Positions 25,075 to 33,827 of a DNA stretch of 64,000 nucleotides are shown in pieces. The stretch's first letter is position 1; each line of letters starts with the position of its first letter. The DNA is from Caulobacter sp. (GTDB taxonomy: Bacteria > Pseudomonadota > Alphaproteobacteria > Caulobacterales > Caulobacteraceae), in NCBI GenBank assembly GCA_021741355.1, contig JAIOXZ010000001.1, forward strand, positions 186,001 to 250,000. The letters are read 5' to 3'. The notes under the pieces were generated by a model, which was not told where the DNA came from, searched no databases, and saw nothing but the letters and a program-made list of their open reading frames with translations. Both the position numbers and the translations under genes were made by a program.

Positions 25075-27396
25075 TTGCCCTCGTTTTCGCGCAACCTCGA
25101 AGAGACCCTCCACCGCGCCGTGGCTTACGCCAATCAGCGAAAGCACGAGTACGCGACCCTGGAGCATCTGCTCCTGTCCCTCACCGACGACGAGGACGCC
25201 GCCGGGGTGATGGGCGCGTGTGACGTTGATCTCGCGGCGCTCAAGAAGACCTTGACCGGTTATCTCGACACCGAGCTGCGCAGCCTGATCGTCGAGGACG
25301 GCGAGGACGCCAAGCCGACCGCCGGCTTCCAGCGCGTGATCCAGCGCGCCGTGATCCACGTGCAGTCCTCGGGCCGCGACGAAGTCACCGGCGCCAATGT
25401 GCTGGTCGCCGTCTTCTCCGAGCGCGAAAGCCACGCCGCCTACTTCCTGCAGGAGCAGGACATGACGCGGTATGACGCGGTCAACTTCATCGCCCACGGC
25501 ATCGCCAAGAAGGCTGGCGCCTCCGAGCCGAAGCAGGCCAAGGGCGCCACGACCAGCGAAGTGGACGAGGAAAAGGCCTCGGTGAAGACCGGCGGGGAAG
25601 CCCTCGAAGCCTACTGCGTCGACCTCAACGAGAAGGCGCGTCAGGGCAAGGTCGATCCGCTGATCGGCCGCATGAACGAGGTCGAGCGCTGCATCCAGAT
25701 CCTCTGCCGCCGCACCAAGAACAACCCGCTGCTGGTCGGTGATCCGGGCGTCGGCAAGACCGCCATCGCCGAAGGTCTGGCCCGCAAGATCGTCACCCAC
25801 CAGGTGCCCGAGGTGCTGGAAGGCGCGACCATCTTCTCGCTCGACATGGGCGCGCTGCTCGCCGGCACCCGCTATCGCGGTGACTTCGAGGAGCGGATCA
25901 AGCAGGTCATCAAGGAACTCGAGACCCACCCCAACGCCATTCTGTTCATCGACGAGATCCACACGGTGATCGGCGCCGGCGCGACCAGCGGCGGAGCGAT
26001 GGACGCTTCGAACCTGCTCAAGCCGGCCCTGGCTTCGGGCACCCTGCGCTGCATGGGGTCCACCACCTACAAGGAATTCCGCCAGCACTTCGAGAAGGAC
26101 CGCGCCCTGGTCCGCCGGTTCCAGAAGATCGACGTCAACGAGCCGACGATCGAGGACACCCTGAAAATCCTCAAGGGCCTCAAGGTCTACTACGAGGAAT
26201 TTCACAAGCTGAAATACACCAACGAGGCCCTCAAGGTCGCGGTGGACCTGTCGGCCAAGTACATCAACGACCGCAAGCTGCCCGACAAGGCGATCGACGT
26301 GATCGACGAGGCGGGCGCCGGCCAGATGCTGCTGCCCGAAGGCAAGCGAAAGAAGGTCATCGGCGTGAAGGAGATCGAGGCCGTCGTCGCCAAGATCGCC
26401 CGCATCCCGCCCAAATCGGTCAGCAAGACCGACACCGAGGCGCTCAAGGAACTCGAGAACGACCTGCAACGCTCGGTGTTCGGCCAGCCTGAAGCCATCG
26501 TGCAGCTGTCCAGCGCCATGAAGATGGCCCGCGCCGGCCTGCGGGATCCGCAGAAGCCGATCGGCTGCTACCTGTTCAGCGGCCCGACCGGCGTCGGCAA
26601 GACCGAGGCGGCGCGCCAGCTGGCCTCAACGCTCGGCATCGAGCTCCTGCGGTTCGACATGAGCGAATACATGGAGCGGCATACGGTCAGCCGCCTGATC
26701 GGCGCGCCTCCGGGCTACGTCGGCTACGACCAGGGCGGCCAGCTGACCGACGCCGTCGACCAGCATCCGCACGCGGTGGTCCTGCTCGACGAGATCGAGA
26801 AGGCGCACGCCGACGTCTACAACATCCTGCTGCAGGTCATGGACCACGGTCAGCTGACCGACTCCAACGGCAAGAAGGTCGACTTCCGCAACGTGGTCCT
26901 GATCATGACCACCAACGCCGGCGCCGCCGACGCGCAGCGGCAGACGATCGGCTTTGGCCGCGGCAAGGCGGATGGTGAATCCGAAGAGGCGATCAAGCGC
27001 ATCTTCACGCCGGAGTTCCGCAACCGCCTGGACGCCGTCGTAGCCTTCAAGCCGCTGACCCAGGAGATCATCCGCCAGGTCGTGCAGAAGTTCGTGCTGC
27101 AGCTGGAAGCCCAGCTGGCGGACCGCAACGTCACCATCGAAACCAGCGACGAGGCCGCCGACTGGCTGGCCAAGAACGGCTTCGACGAGCTCTACGGCGC
27201 CCGCCCCCTTGGACGGGTGATCCAGGAGCACATCAAGAAACCGCTGGCCGACGACATCCTGTTCGGCAAGCTGGCCAAGGGCGGTCACGTGAAGGTCGTG
27301 CTCAAGGACGGCAAGATCGCCTTCGAGTTCGCCGTCGACGAAAAGCCCCGTCAGCCCGGCGCGCCGGAGATCGAGGAACCCGCGCTCGCGGAGTAG
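25075..27396 (+). CDS. clpA: ATP-dependent Clp protease ATP-binding subunit ClpA
   Basis: ClpA is a double-ring AAA+ unfoldase that feeds substrates into ClpP. The 773-residue protein has the N-domain ('[13 protein letters not shown]' near residue 22), AAA-1 with Walker A '[13 protein letters not shown]' near 221 and Walker B '[10 protein letters not shown]', and AAA-2 with '[12 protein letters not shown]' near 503 and '[11 protein letters not shown]'. The ClpP-binding loop is 'TIGFGRGK' near residue 624. I chose TTG at 25075, because a GAGGAG ribosome site lies seven bases upstream and it gives the standard N-terminus '[14 protein letters not shown]'. Confidence 0.96.
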   Translation: MPSFSRNLEETLHRAVAYANQRKHEYATLEHLLLSLTDDEDAAGVMGACDVDLAALKKTLTGYLDTELRSLIVEDGEDAKPTAGFQRVIQRAVIHVQSSGRDEVTGANVLVAVFSERESHAAYFLQEQDMTRYDAVNFIAHGIAKKAGASEPKQAKGATTSEVDEEKASVKTGGEALEAYCVDLNEKARQGKVDPLIGRMNEVERCIQILCRRTKNNPLLVGDPGVGKTAIAEGLARKIVTHQVPEVLEGATIFSLDMGALLAGTRYRGDFEERIKQVIKELETHPNAILFIDEIHTVIGAGATSGGAMDASNLLKPALASGTLRCMGSTTYKEFRQHFEKDRALVRRFQKIDVNEPTIEDTLKILKGLKVYYEEFHKLKYTNEALKVAVDLSAKYINDRKLPDKAIDVIDEAGAGQMLLPEGKRKKVIGVKEIEAVVAKIARIPPKSVSKTDTEALKELENDLQRSVFGQPEAIVQLSSAMKMARAGLRDPQKPIGCYLFSGPTGVGKTEAARQLASTLGIELLRFDMSEYMERHTVSRLIGAPPGYVGYDQGGQLTDAVDQHPHAVVLLDEIEKAHADVYNILLQVMDHGQLTDSNGKKVDFRNVVLIMTTNAGAADAQRQTIGFGRGKADGESEEAIKRIFTPEFRNRLDAVVAFKPLTQEIIRQVVQKFVLQLEAQLADRNVTIETSDEAADWLAKNGFDELYGARPLGRVIQEHIKKPLADDILFGKLAKGGHVKVVLKDGKIAFEFAVDEKPRQPGAPEIEEPALAE

Positions 27397-27428
27397 ACAA
27401 CGCCACTCCTGATCGTTAAGGTTGTTTT

Positions 27429-27923
27429 ATGACACCTTACACGTTCGATACGCTCAGCGCGTCCAAGCAGCTCCGCGAAGCGGGGATGGCGGAAGGCGTG
27501 GCTGAAGCGGTAGTGGCTGTGTTCCAGCACGCAACCTCGGGCGTCGATCTCAGTGAACTGGCGACCAAGGCGGACCTTGACGGGCTGCGCTTGACGATGG
27601 CGACCAAGGCGGACCTCGACGGGCTGCGTTTGACGATGGCGACCAAGGCAGACCTTGACGCGCTGCACCTGGCGACCAAAGCCGACATGGAAGCGTTGCG
27701 CATGGCGACAAAAGCCGACATGGAAGCGTTGCGCTTGGCGACAAAAGCCGACCTTGAGCAGTGCGCGACGAAGGCCGACCTGGAACGGTTCGTGACAAAG
27801 ACCGACCTGCACGGCCTGCGGGCCGACTTCAGCGAGAAGTTGCGGCAGCACACCCTGGCCATGCTGGGCGGGATGGGCGTTCTGCTCGGAATTTTCACCG
27901 TGCTCGGCAAGCTGATCGCCTGA
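27429..27923 (+). CDS. DUF1640-like coiled-coil repeat protein with C-terminal membrane helix
   Basis: A 164-residue protein. After about 44 residues ('FDTLSASKQLREAGM' and 'AVVAVFQHAT', the usual N-terminus of this family) come eight consecutive 'ATKADL'-type repeats (residues 45-130), which should form a long coiled coil. The C-terminus has one membrane helix ('MLGGMGVLLGIFTVLGKLIA'). Repeat units are 13, 13, 11, 11, 11, 9, 9 and 9 residues. Function is unknown; the family is common in alphaproteobacteria and related to the DUF1640 coiled-coil proteins. It lies 32 bp behind clpA and may be cotranscribed. Confidence 0.8.
   Translation: MTPYTFDTLSASKQLREAGMAEGVAEAVVAVFQHATSGVDLSELATKADLDGLRLTMATKADLDGLRLTMATKADLDALHLATKADMEALRMATKADMEALRLATKADLEQCATKADLERFVTKTDLHGLRADFSEKLRQHTLAMLGGMGVLLGIFTVLGKLIA
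27561..27818 (+). repeat. Tandem coding repeats (39/33/27-nt units)
   Basis: Eight in-frame units each start with a variant of GCGACCAAGGCGGACCTTGA; lengths are 39, 39, 33, 33, 33, 27, 27 and 27 nt. The first two units are almost identical, and so are units 4 and 5, indicating recent duplication within the gene. Confidence 0.9.
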
Positions 27924-28029
27924 TCCCGCTTGCGTCGGGCGCCCTCCCCCGCCGATGGTCAGTGCCGAACTGCAGCCGCCTGTGCAGGCGGCGACCAGTA
28001 AATTTACGCGCTGATCCCGGGAGGATCCC

Positions 28030-28965
28030 ATGAAGTACCGCAAGCTGGGTGCCAGCGATCTGATGGTCTCCGAGATCTCGCTGGGCTCGTGGCTGACCTA
28101 CGGCGTCGGCGTCGAGCGCGACAATGCGATCGCCTGCGTGAACCGCGCCTTTGACCTCGGCATCACCTTCATCGACACGGCCAACGTCTACGGGCGCGGC
28201 GCGGCGGAGGAGGTGCTGGGCGAGGCGCTCGCGGGTCGTCCGCGCGACAGCTACATCCTGGCCACCAAGCTGATGGGGCCGATGAGCGACACCGACAAGG
28301 GCCTGTCCCGCGCCCAGGTGTTCAAGCAGATCGACGCGTCGCTGGCCCGGCTGCGGACCGACTATGTCGATCTCTACCAGTGCCATCGCTACGACCCCGA
28401 CACCCCGCTGGAAGAGACGATGCAGGCGCTGACCGAGATCGTTCAGGCCGGCAAGGTCCGCTACATCGGCTTCTCCGAATGGTCTCCGGACCAGATCGAG
28501 GCGGCCTTCGCCATTCCCGGCGTCGAGCGGTTCGTTTCCAGCCAGCCGCAGTATTCGCTGCTCTGGCGCCGGCCCGAGGCGAAGGTCATCCCGGTCTGCA
28601 AGGCGCACGATGTCTCGCAGATCGTCTGGTCTCCCTTGGCCCAGGGCGTACTGACCGGCAAGTACTTGCCCGGACAGCCCCTACCGGACGACTCCCGCGC
28701 CGCCAGCGACAGCATGAGCAGCGCGATCCAGCGGTGGATGGAGCCGGGAACGCTGGAGCGGGTGCAGAAGCTCAAGCCGATCGTCGCCGAAGCCGGCTGC
28801 AGCATGGCGCAGTTCGCCCTCGCCTGGGTGCTGCGGGAGCCGAACGTCGCCTCGGCCATTGTCGGCGCCAGCCGGCCGGGCCAGCTCGACGACAACGCCG
28901 CCGCCGTGGACCTGACAATCGACCCGGCGCTGTTCGCCAGGGCTGAGGCGGTTCTGGCGGGTTAG
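28030..28965 (+). CDS. Aldo/keto reductase
   Basis: A 311-residue NADPH-dependent oxidoreductase with a TIM-barrel fold, in the branch resembling voltage-gated K+ channel beta subunits. It shows 'FIDTANVYGRGAAE' (catalytic Asp and Tyr) near residue 50, 'ILATKLMG' (Lys) near 78 and 'YQCHRYDPDTP' (His) near 119, plus the C-terminal 'SAIVGASRPGQL' cofactor motif. The substrate is unknown. A ribosome site (GGGAGG) lies just upstream of the ATG. Its stop codon overlaps the stop of the convergent periplasmic protein gene by four bases. Confidence 0.92.
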   Translation: MKYRKLGASDLMVSEISLGSWLTYGVGVERDNAIACVNRAFDLGITFIDTANVYGRGAAEEVLGEALAGRPRDSYILATKLMGPMSDTDKGLSRAQVFKQIDASLARLRTDYVDLYQCHRYDPDTPLEETMQALTEIVQAGKVRYIGFSEWSPDQIEAAFAIPGVERFVSSQPQYSLLWRRPEAKVIPVCKAHDVSQIVWSPLAQGVLTGKYLPGQPLPDDSRAASDSMSSAIQRWMEPGTLERVQKLKPIVAEAGCSMAQFALAWVLREPNVASAIVGASRPGQLDDNAAAVDLTIDPALFARAEAVLAG

Positions 28966-29603
28966 GCGGGATCGGGAGCCGGGGCAGGGGCCGCCTCGGG
29001 CTCCGGCTCCGCCTCCGACGCTGGCGCCGGCGACACGGCTTCCGGAGCGGGTTCAGCAGGCGGCTCAGACTCGGGCACAGGCTCGGTCGCCGGCTGCGGT
29101 GTCGGCTCGGGAACAGGCGCCGGCTCCGGGACAACGGCCTCCGGCGGGGCGGTCGCGGCGCGGCGGGCGAGGTAGCCTTCGACGACCGTCTTCACCTCCG
29201 GTGCGTCGGCCTTCGGCAGGGGCTCGGCCTTGCAGGCATAGCCGGCCGCCTTGGCGAACGGAGAGCCGGCCACGACGTCGCGCCAGCCATAGCGGGGGTC
29301 GCCGCGCTCGATCGGCGCCATGGTGGCGGTGAAAGTGCTGGAGCCCCCCACCTTGTAGCGTCCCTGACAGTCGAACAGGATCGTCGAGCTGACCACCTGG
29401 GTGCTGCCCGGACCGTTCACCGGCTGAGAAAAAGCGATGAAGAAGACCGTTTCGCGGTGGCCGTCCGAGTCGGTCTTGACCGCCGCCTCGATCAGGCTGA
29501 TCGCCCGCTCGTCCTCGTTCATCACCCGGTAGTCGACGGCCAAGGCCGCGGCCGGCGTCAGCAGCGCGAAGGCGACGCCGAGGAATGCAATTCGAAAGGG
29601 CAT
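28962..29603 (-). CDS. Exported protein with Pro/Ala/Glu-rich tail
   Basis: A 213-residue protein of unknown function. I chose the ATG at 29603, which gives a clean signal peptide ('FLGVAFALLTPAAALA'). The mature domain (about residues 23-145) starts 'VDYRVMNEDERAISLIEA' and has two cysteines (in 'LFDCQGRY' and 'GYACKAE') that could form a disulfide. The last 65 residues are almost only Pro, Ala, Glu and Val, probably a wall-spanning or unfolded linker. The globular part is paralogous to the protein encoded at 29733-30191. Confidence 0.75.
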   Translation of the reverse strand: MPFRIAFLGVAFALLTPAAALAVDYRVMNEDERAISLIEAAVKTDSDGHRETVFFIAFSQPVNGPGSTQVVSSTILFDCQGRYKVGGSSTFTATMAPIERGDPRYGWRDVVAGSPFAKAAGYACKAEPLPKADAPEVKTVVEGYLARRAATAPPEAVVPEPAPVPEPTPQPATEPVPESEPPAEPAPEAVSPAPASEAEPEPEAAPAPAPDPA

Positions 29604-29632
29604 CAAGCGAACTCCTGAGCCGACGTGCGGCC

Positions 29633-29736
29633 AGAGCATTTTCCGGCGAAGTGGAGACCGGTTCGCCGCCAGAAAATGCGTCAAAACAAAAAACTAGAGC
29701 ATTTCACCGATCCATCTGGATCGGAAAATGCTCTAG
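29633..29736. repeat. AGAGCATTTTCC...GGAAAATGCTCTAG dispersed element
   Basis: About 104 bp framed by AGAGCATTTTCCGGCGAA and GGATCGGAAAATGCTCTAG, with internal hairpins (GGCGAAGTGGA...TTCGCCGCC and GATCCATCTGGATC). This closely resembles intergenic mosaic elements (RIME-like) widespread in Rhizobiales and other alphaproteobacteria. It lies between two paralogous genes, and the stop codon of the upstream one lies inside it. Confidence 0.8.
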
Positions 29737-30191
29737 ATCGGCGTGCCGAGGGAAGGCCCGGCCAGATAGGCGTCGACCAGCGTCTTCAGGTCCTGCGTCG
29801 CCGGGCGCTGCAGTTCAACGCCGCGACAGGCAAAATCGGCCGAAGGCGTGAACGGCGAATTGCGATTGGCTGAAGACCATCCCTCTCCGCCTTTTTCGTG
29901 GCCGATCTTCTTGAGCGACAGATCAAAGACGTCGAGTTCCTCGATCCGGTAGCGCGACGCGGAACAGTCCAGCATGACCCAGGCGACCATGACGACCGCC
30001 TCGTCGCCCGCGTCCGGCGGCAGGACAGCGGTGATTCTGACGCGCCGATTCTCGCCCACCGCGCTGACGGAGTCCGCGTCGATCAGGCCGAGGCCCTTCT
30101 CGTTCTCTGCCGCGACCCGGTAGTCCAGCGCCAGCGCCGGCGAGCTCACAAGAGCAAGGGACAGGGCGATGGCCGATACCAGGACGCGCAC
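29733..30191 (-). CDS. Exported paralogue of the 28962-29603 protein
   Basis: A 152-residue exported protein with a Sec signal peptide ('LSLALVSSPALA') and mature start 'LDYRVAAENEKGLGLIDA', matching 'VDYRVMNEDERAISLIEA' of its downstream neighbour. It shares the two cysteines ('VMLDCSASRY', 'DFACRGVEL') and the terminal 'DLKTLVDAYLAG' versus 'EVKTVVEGYLAR', but lacks the Pro/Ala/Glu tail. Both are therefore tandem duplicates of one unknown periplasmic family. Its stop codon is provided by the repeat at 29633-29736. Confidence 0.75.
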   Translation of the reverse strand: MRVLVSAIALSLALVSSPALALDYRVAAENEKGLGLIDADSVSAVGENRRVRITAVLPPDAGDEAVVMVAWVMLDCSASRYRIEELDVFDLSLKKIGHEKGGEGWSSANRNSPFTPSADFACRGVELQRPATQDLKTLVDAYLAGPSLGTPI

Positions 30192-30192
30192 G

Positions 30193-30633
30193 TCAGCTCT
30201 CCAGCTTCGCGGCGATCTGGTCGGCGAGGATCTTCAGTTCGGCGGGGTCCGCCATCCCCCCCTCCCCGTGCCGACCGAGCGGCGCGCCATCCCAGCGCGG
30301 AATGATGTGGAAGTGAAGATGGAAGATGGTCTGGCCGGCCGGCGCGCCATTGAACTGGGTCACCACGATCCCGTCCGGAGTCAGCGCGGCGCGGACTGCG
30401 CGGGAGGTCTTCTGCACCGCCCCGATCAGCCGGCCGATGGTCTTGGGCTCGGCGTCCAGCAGATTGCGGGCCTTCGAGGTCTTCGAGATCACCAGAACAT
30501 GCCCGCGCGACTGCGGAAACACGTCCATGAAGGCCAGGACCTGATCGTCCTCCCAGACCTTCACGCAGGGCATCTCCCCGCGAATGATCTTCGCGAAGAT
30601 GTTGCTGTCGTCGTATGCGCCGTCGAGGCTCAT
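30193..30633 (-). CDS. HIT family protein
   Basis: A 146-residue histidine-triad hydrolase. It has 'SNIFAKIIRGEMPC' near the N-terminus, 'VLAFMDVFPQSRGHVLVI' and the triad 'HLHFHIIPRW' near residue 108, where the middle His is the nucleophile. HIT proteins hydrolyse nucleoside phosphoramidates and related adenylates; the physiological substrate is unclear. The ATG at 30633 gives the standard N-terminus. It ends one base before the exported-protein gene and is divergent from the DUF4287 gene. Confidence 0.92.
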   Translation of the reverse strand: MSLDGAYDDSNIFAKIIRGEMPCVKVWEDDQVLAFMDVFPQSRGHVLVISKTSKARNLLDAEPKTIGRLIGAVQKTSRAVRAALTPDGIVVTQFNGAPAGQTIFHLHFHIIPRWDGAPLGRHGEGGMADPAELKILADQIAAKLES

Positions 30634-30689
30634 TGATGGGCTCCCTGCAAGGCGTAATGTCCTATCAAACATGGCGGGGAGCGCAAACG

Positions 30690-31274
30690 ATGGGCGCGGG
30701 CGGCGATGGTCGGCATCTGACCGAGCGACAGCGGAAGTGGTTCGCCTCGATAGAGGCCAGCCTCGAGCGCGACACCGGCAAGCCTCTGGCCGAGTGGGTC
30801 GCCATCGCCAGAACCTGTCCCGAGACTACGCCCGGCAAGCGCACACAGTGGCTGCGCGAGAACCACGGCCTGGGGGTCAACCGCATCGCCCACATCCTGT
30901 CGGTGGCCTTCCCGTCCGAGGGCGGCTGGGACGACGCGGACGCCCTGCGCGCGGCCTTGTGGAATGACCCGGCGTCGACGGCGATCTTCGAGGCGGTCGA
31001 GGCGGCTGTGGCGGATTTCCCCGGGCTGGTCACCGGCCAGCGCAAGGGTTTCTCGGCCTGGTCGCGCAACTTCCAGTTCGCCGCGGTTCGGCCGCTGAAG
31101 GGCGGCAAGGCGCGGCTGGGCCTCTGCGTGACGCCGGATGCCGATCCGCGGCTGGTGACGCCGAAGAACGAAGGCTGGTCCGAGCGGCTGAAGGCCGCGG
31201 TGACCCTGGAGCGGCCGGCGGACGTGGATGACGCCCTGAAGGCCTTGCTGGAAAGCGCCTTCAACAAGTCCTGA
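30690..31274 (+). CDS. DUF4287/DUF5655-like protein
   Basis: A 194-residue cytoplasmic protein. The N-terminal half has the DUF4287 pattern 'GKPLAEWVAIARTC', 'KRTQWLRENHGLGVNRIAHI'; the C-terminal half resembles DUF5655, with 'GFSAWSRNFQFAAVRPLKGG' and 'RLGLCVTPDAD'. The function of both domains is unknown, though DUF5655 often occurs next to DNA-related genes. I chose ATG 30690, because a GGGGAG ribosome site lies about eight bases upstream; ATGs at 30636 and 30657 are in frame but less well placed. Confidence 0.78.
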   Translation: MGAGGDGRHLTERQRKWFASIEASLERDTGKPLAEWVAIARTCPETTPGKRTQWLRENHGLGVNRIAHILSVAFPSEGGWDDADALRAALWNDPASTAIFEAVEAAVADFPGLVTGQRKGFSAWSRNFQFAAVRPLKGGKARLGLCVTPDADPRLVTPKNEGWSERLKAAVTLERPADVDDALKALLESAFNKS

Positions 31275-31281
31275 CCCGCGC

Positions 31282-31310
31282 GGGGACATGCAACTCAGTG
31301 CCTGTACCCT
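31282..31310. repeat. Degenerate half copy of the GGGGACATGCAC element
   Basis: GGGGACATGCAACTCAGTGC followed by CTGTACCCT matches the left half of the element at 50893 with a few mismatches; the partner half is missing. It lies between two convergent genes and is probably a decayed remnant. Confidence 0.5.
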
Positions 31311-32460
31311 ACCCCGCCTTGAACGGCGAGTACTCCTCCGCCAGCCAGTCCATCTCCTGCTGCACGGCGGCGCGTTCCTGGTCGAGGTAGCGGCGCACCG
31401 GTTCGCGCAGGGCCGGGTCTGCGATCCAGTGGGCGCTGTAGACGGGTGCGGGCAGATAGCCGCGGGCGATCTTGTGCTGCCCCTGCGCGCCGGCCTCGAC
31501 GCGGGACAGGCCCAGCCGGATCGCATGCTCGATGGCCTGATAGTAGCAGAGCTCGAAATGCAGGAACGGGATGTCCTGGGTGCAGCCCCAGTTGCGACCG
31601 ATGAGGCAGTCGCCGCCGATCAGGTTCAGGGCTCCCGCCACCCATTGGTCGCCCCGGCGGGCCATGATCAGCATAACCTTGTCGGCCATTCGCTCGCCCA
31701 GCAGCGAGAAGAACTGGCGGTTCAGGTAGGGCCGGCCCCATTTGCGGCCGCCGGTGTCCATGTAGAAGCCGTAGAAGGCGTCCCAGTGCGCCTCGGTCAG
31801 ATCGGCGCCGGTCAGCGCGACGATCTCGTCGACCGCCGACTGGGCCAGCCGCCGTTCACGCTTCACCGTTTTGCGGCGGCCGGACGACAGGTCCGCCAGG
31901 AAGGCATCAAAGTCGCCGTAGCCCTTGTTGAACCAGTGGTACTGCTGGTCCTGCCGCTGCAGCAGGCCGGCGGCGCCGAGGAAGGCCCAGTCCTCCTCGT
32001 CCGGGAAGGTCACGTGCAGGCTGGACGCGCCGAGCCGCTCGCACAGGGTCAGGGCGCCGCCCAGCAGCATCCGCCGGCCCTCGTCCGGGTCGACGTCCGG
32101 ACGCACCAACATCCGCGGACCGGTGACCGGCGAAAACGGCGAGGCGCACTGCAGCTTGGGATAGTACCGACCGCCGGCCTTTTCATAGGCGTCGGCCCAG
32201 GACCAGTCGAAGACGTATTCGCCCTGGCTGTGGGTCTTCAGATAGAGCGGCATGACCGCCCCCACCCGGCCCTCGTCGTCGGCCACCGTCAGATGGTGCG
32301 GGCCCCAGCCGGTACGGTCAGAGACGGACCCCGACTCCTCCAGCGCATCGAGGAAGTCAAAGGCGACGAACGGGTTCTGGTCGCCGGCGCAGGCGTCCCA
32401 GTCGGTGCGGCCGATCTCGCTGATGCGCCGGTGGATGGCGACCGCCGGCTTCAGACTCAC
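31309..32460 (-). CDS. GNAT/FemAB-like acyltransferase (COG3146 type)
   Basis: A 383-residue cytoplasmic protein of the peptidogalycan-synthesis/FemAB-like GNAT family, recognised by 'NPFVAFDFLDALEESGS', 'YYPKLQCASPFSPVTGPRM', 'GYGDFDAFLADLSSGRR' and the C-terminal 'FELCYYQAIEHAI', 'GAQGQHKIARGYLP'. It probably transfers an acyl or aminoacyl group; the substrate is unknown. The start is GTG 32460, overlapping the upstream GDPD stop (GTGA), so the three genes RidA, GDPD and GNAT form one coupled operon. Confidence 0.85.
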   Translation of the reverse strand: MSLKPAVAIHRRISEIGRTDWDACAGDQNPFVAFDFLDALEESGSVSDRTGWGPHHLTVADDEGRVGAVMPLYLKTHSQGEYVFDWSWADAYEKAGGRYYPKLQCASPFSPVTGPRMLVRPDVDPDEGRRMLLGGALTLCERLGASSLHVTFPDEEDWAFLGAAGLLQRQDQQYHWFNKGYGDFDAFLADLSSGRRKTVKRERRLAQSAVDEIVALTGADLTEAHWDAFYGFYMDTGGRKWGRPYLNRQFFSLLGERMADKVMLIMARRGDQWVAGALNLIGGDCLIGRNWGCTQDIPFLHFELCYYQAIEHAIRLGLSRVEAGAQGQHKIARGYLPAPVYSAHWIADPALREPVRRYLDQERAAVQQEMDWLAEEYSPFKAG

Positions 32461-33230
32461 GCGGCGAAGCCCTCGAAGATCAGGTTGTCGCAATGGTCCT
32501 TCAGCCGATCCCATTCCTCGGCCGAGCGCACGGTCCAGGCGATGACCGGCATACCCCTCGCGCGGAACAGGTCAGCGCGCGGCGACGGCAGCATCTTCGC
32601 GTCCAGCGCCAGGAAGTCCGGCCGGGCGATCTCGACATGCTCGAGATTGGCGAACGACTTGCGGATCTCCGGCGTCAGATGCGTCGCCGCGCCGTCCTTC
32701 CAGTCATAGCTGTCCAGTCCGCGCAGGATCTGAGGATGATGATCGGCGAACCAGGCGTGGCTGTAGGGGTTGAAGCCGATCACGCAGGTCGGGCCGTTGT
32801 GATCGAGCAGCACCTCGCTGACGCGCTTTTCCAGCGGGCCGACATCGCCGAACTTCGTCTTCAGCTCGATATGGACCATCGCCCGGTGGCCGACCTCGAC
32901 CAGCACCTCGGCCAGCGTCGGGATGGTCTCGTCCGTTCCCGACAGGCGCAGGGTCTGCAGGTCGGCCAGCGACCGGTCCGACAGCTTGCCCTCGGCGCCG
33001 GTCATGCGGGCCAGGCTGTAGTCGTGGAACACGACAGCCTCGCCGTCGGCCGTGATCTGCACGTCCAGCTCGATGCCGTAGCCGGCGGCGCAGGCGGCCT
33101 GGAAGGCGGCCAGCGAGTTCTCCGGGGCGCCGTCCGGCGTCCAGAGGCCGCGGTGGGCGACGGGCGGATCGAACAGGCGCTCCCAGGCTTCACCGAAGGC
33201 GCCGGGCTCGGGACGGGGCTTGCTCTTCAT
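32457..33230 (-). CDS. Glycerophosphodiester phosphodiesterase
   Basis: A 257-residue GDPD family enzyme that hydrolyses glycerophosphodiesters to glycerol-3-phosphate and an alcohol. The catalytic and metal residues are seen in 'PVAHRGLW', 'APENSLAAF', 'GIELDVQITADGEAVVFHD' (Glu, Asp and His) and 'HIELKTK'. There is no signal peptide, so it is a cytoplasmic, UgpQ-like form. The ATG at 33230 overlaps the stop of the RidA gene (ATGA). Confidence 0.92.
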   Translation of the reverse strand: MKSKPRPEPGAFGEAWERLFDPPVAHRGLWTPDGAPENSLAAFQAACAAGYGIELDVQITADGEAVVFHDYSLARMTGAEGKLSDRSLADLQTLRLSGTDETIPTLAEVLVEVGHRAMVHIELKTKFGDVGPLEKRVSEVLLDHNGPTCVIGFNPYSHAWFADHHPQILRGLDSYDWKDGAATHLTPEIRKSFANLEHVEIARPDFLALDAKMLPSPRADLFRARGMPVIAWTVRSAEEWDRLKDHCDNLIFEGFAA

Positions 33231-33691
33231 CGGGCCAGCTCCACGATCGCGTCGACCTCGACGGAGAAGTTGCGCGGCAGGCGATAGACGCCGACCGCCG
33301 AGCGGGCGTGGCGTCCGGCCTCGCCGAACGCCTCGACCATCACGTCGGAGCAGCCGTTGATCACGGCGGGAATGTCGAAGAAGTCCGGCCCCGCCTGGAC
33401 GAACCCGCCCAGCTTCACCACGCGGGCGATCCGGTTCAGGTCGCCGTCGCAGGCGGCGCGCATCTGGGCCAGCAGGTTGATGCCGCACAGGCGCGCGGCG
33501 CGGACCGCGGTCTCCTTGTCGACATCGACGCCGACGACGCCGGTGATCCCGCCCGAAGCGTCGAGCGACACCTGGCCGGAAATGTGGACGAGGTCGCCGC
33601 TGCGCACGAACGGCACATAGTTGGCGATCGGGGCGACCGGGTCAGGCAGGGTGATCCCTGCGGCGGCGAGACGGTGTTCGACAATGGACAT
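33227..33691 (-). CDS. RidA family protein
   Basis: A 154-residue RidA/YjgF protein of the longer subgroup. Canonical RidA deaminates reactive enamine/imine intermediates from PLP enzymes. Features are 'NYVPFVRSGDLVHISGQVS', 'GDLNRIARVVKLGGFV' and the terminal 'HARSAVGVYRLPRNFSVEVDAIVE' (read as 'ARSAVGV' with the catalytic Arg, and 'VEVDAIVE'). It is the first gene of a coupled trio with GDPD and GNAT. Confidence 0.9.
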   Translation of the reverse strand: MSIVEHRLAAAGITLPDPVAPIANYVPFVRSGDLVHISGQVSLDASGGITGVVGVDVDKETAVRAARLCGINLLAQMRAACDGDLNRIARVVKLGGFVQAGPDFFDIPAVINGCSDVMVEAFGEAGRHARSAVGVYRLPRNFSVEVDAIVELAR

Positions 33692-33733
33692 GGCGCGAAA
33701 CTAGCCCGCCCCGCCGCCGGGCGGAAGGCAACG

Positions 33734-33764
33734 AAAAAGACCCGGGTCGTTTCCGACCCGGGCC
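33734..33764 (-). terminator. Rho-independent terminator after the phasin gene
   Basis: On the minus strand, GCCCGGGTCG-GAAA-CGACCCGGGT is followed by CTTTTTCG. It lies about 65 bp beyond the phasin stop and before the RidA start. Confidence 0.85.
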
Positions 33765-33827
33765 TTCACGCGAACTTGAACCCGGCGGGCTTTCCGGGGG
33801 GAGGGTCGCCCGCCCCGGGTCCAGTCC

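Noticed and set aside
27561-27818. CRISPR-like array of short direct repeats
   Set aside because: Units are contiguous without unique spacers, keep one reading frame and encode coiled-coil 'ATKADL' repeats; this is a coding repeat.
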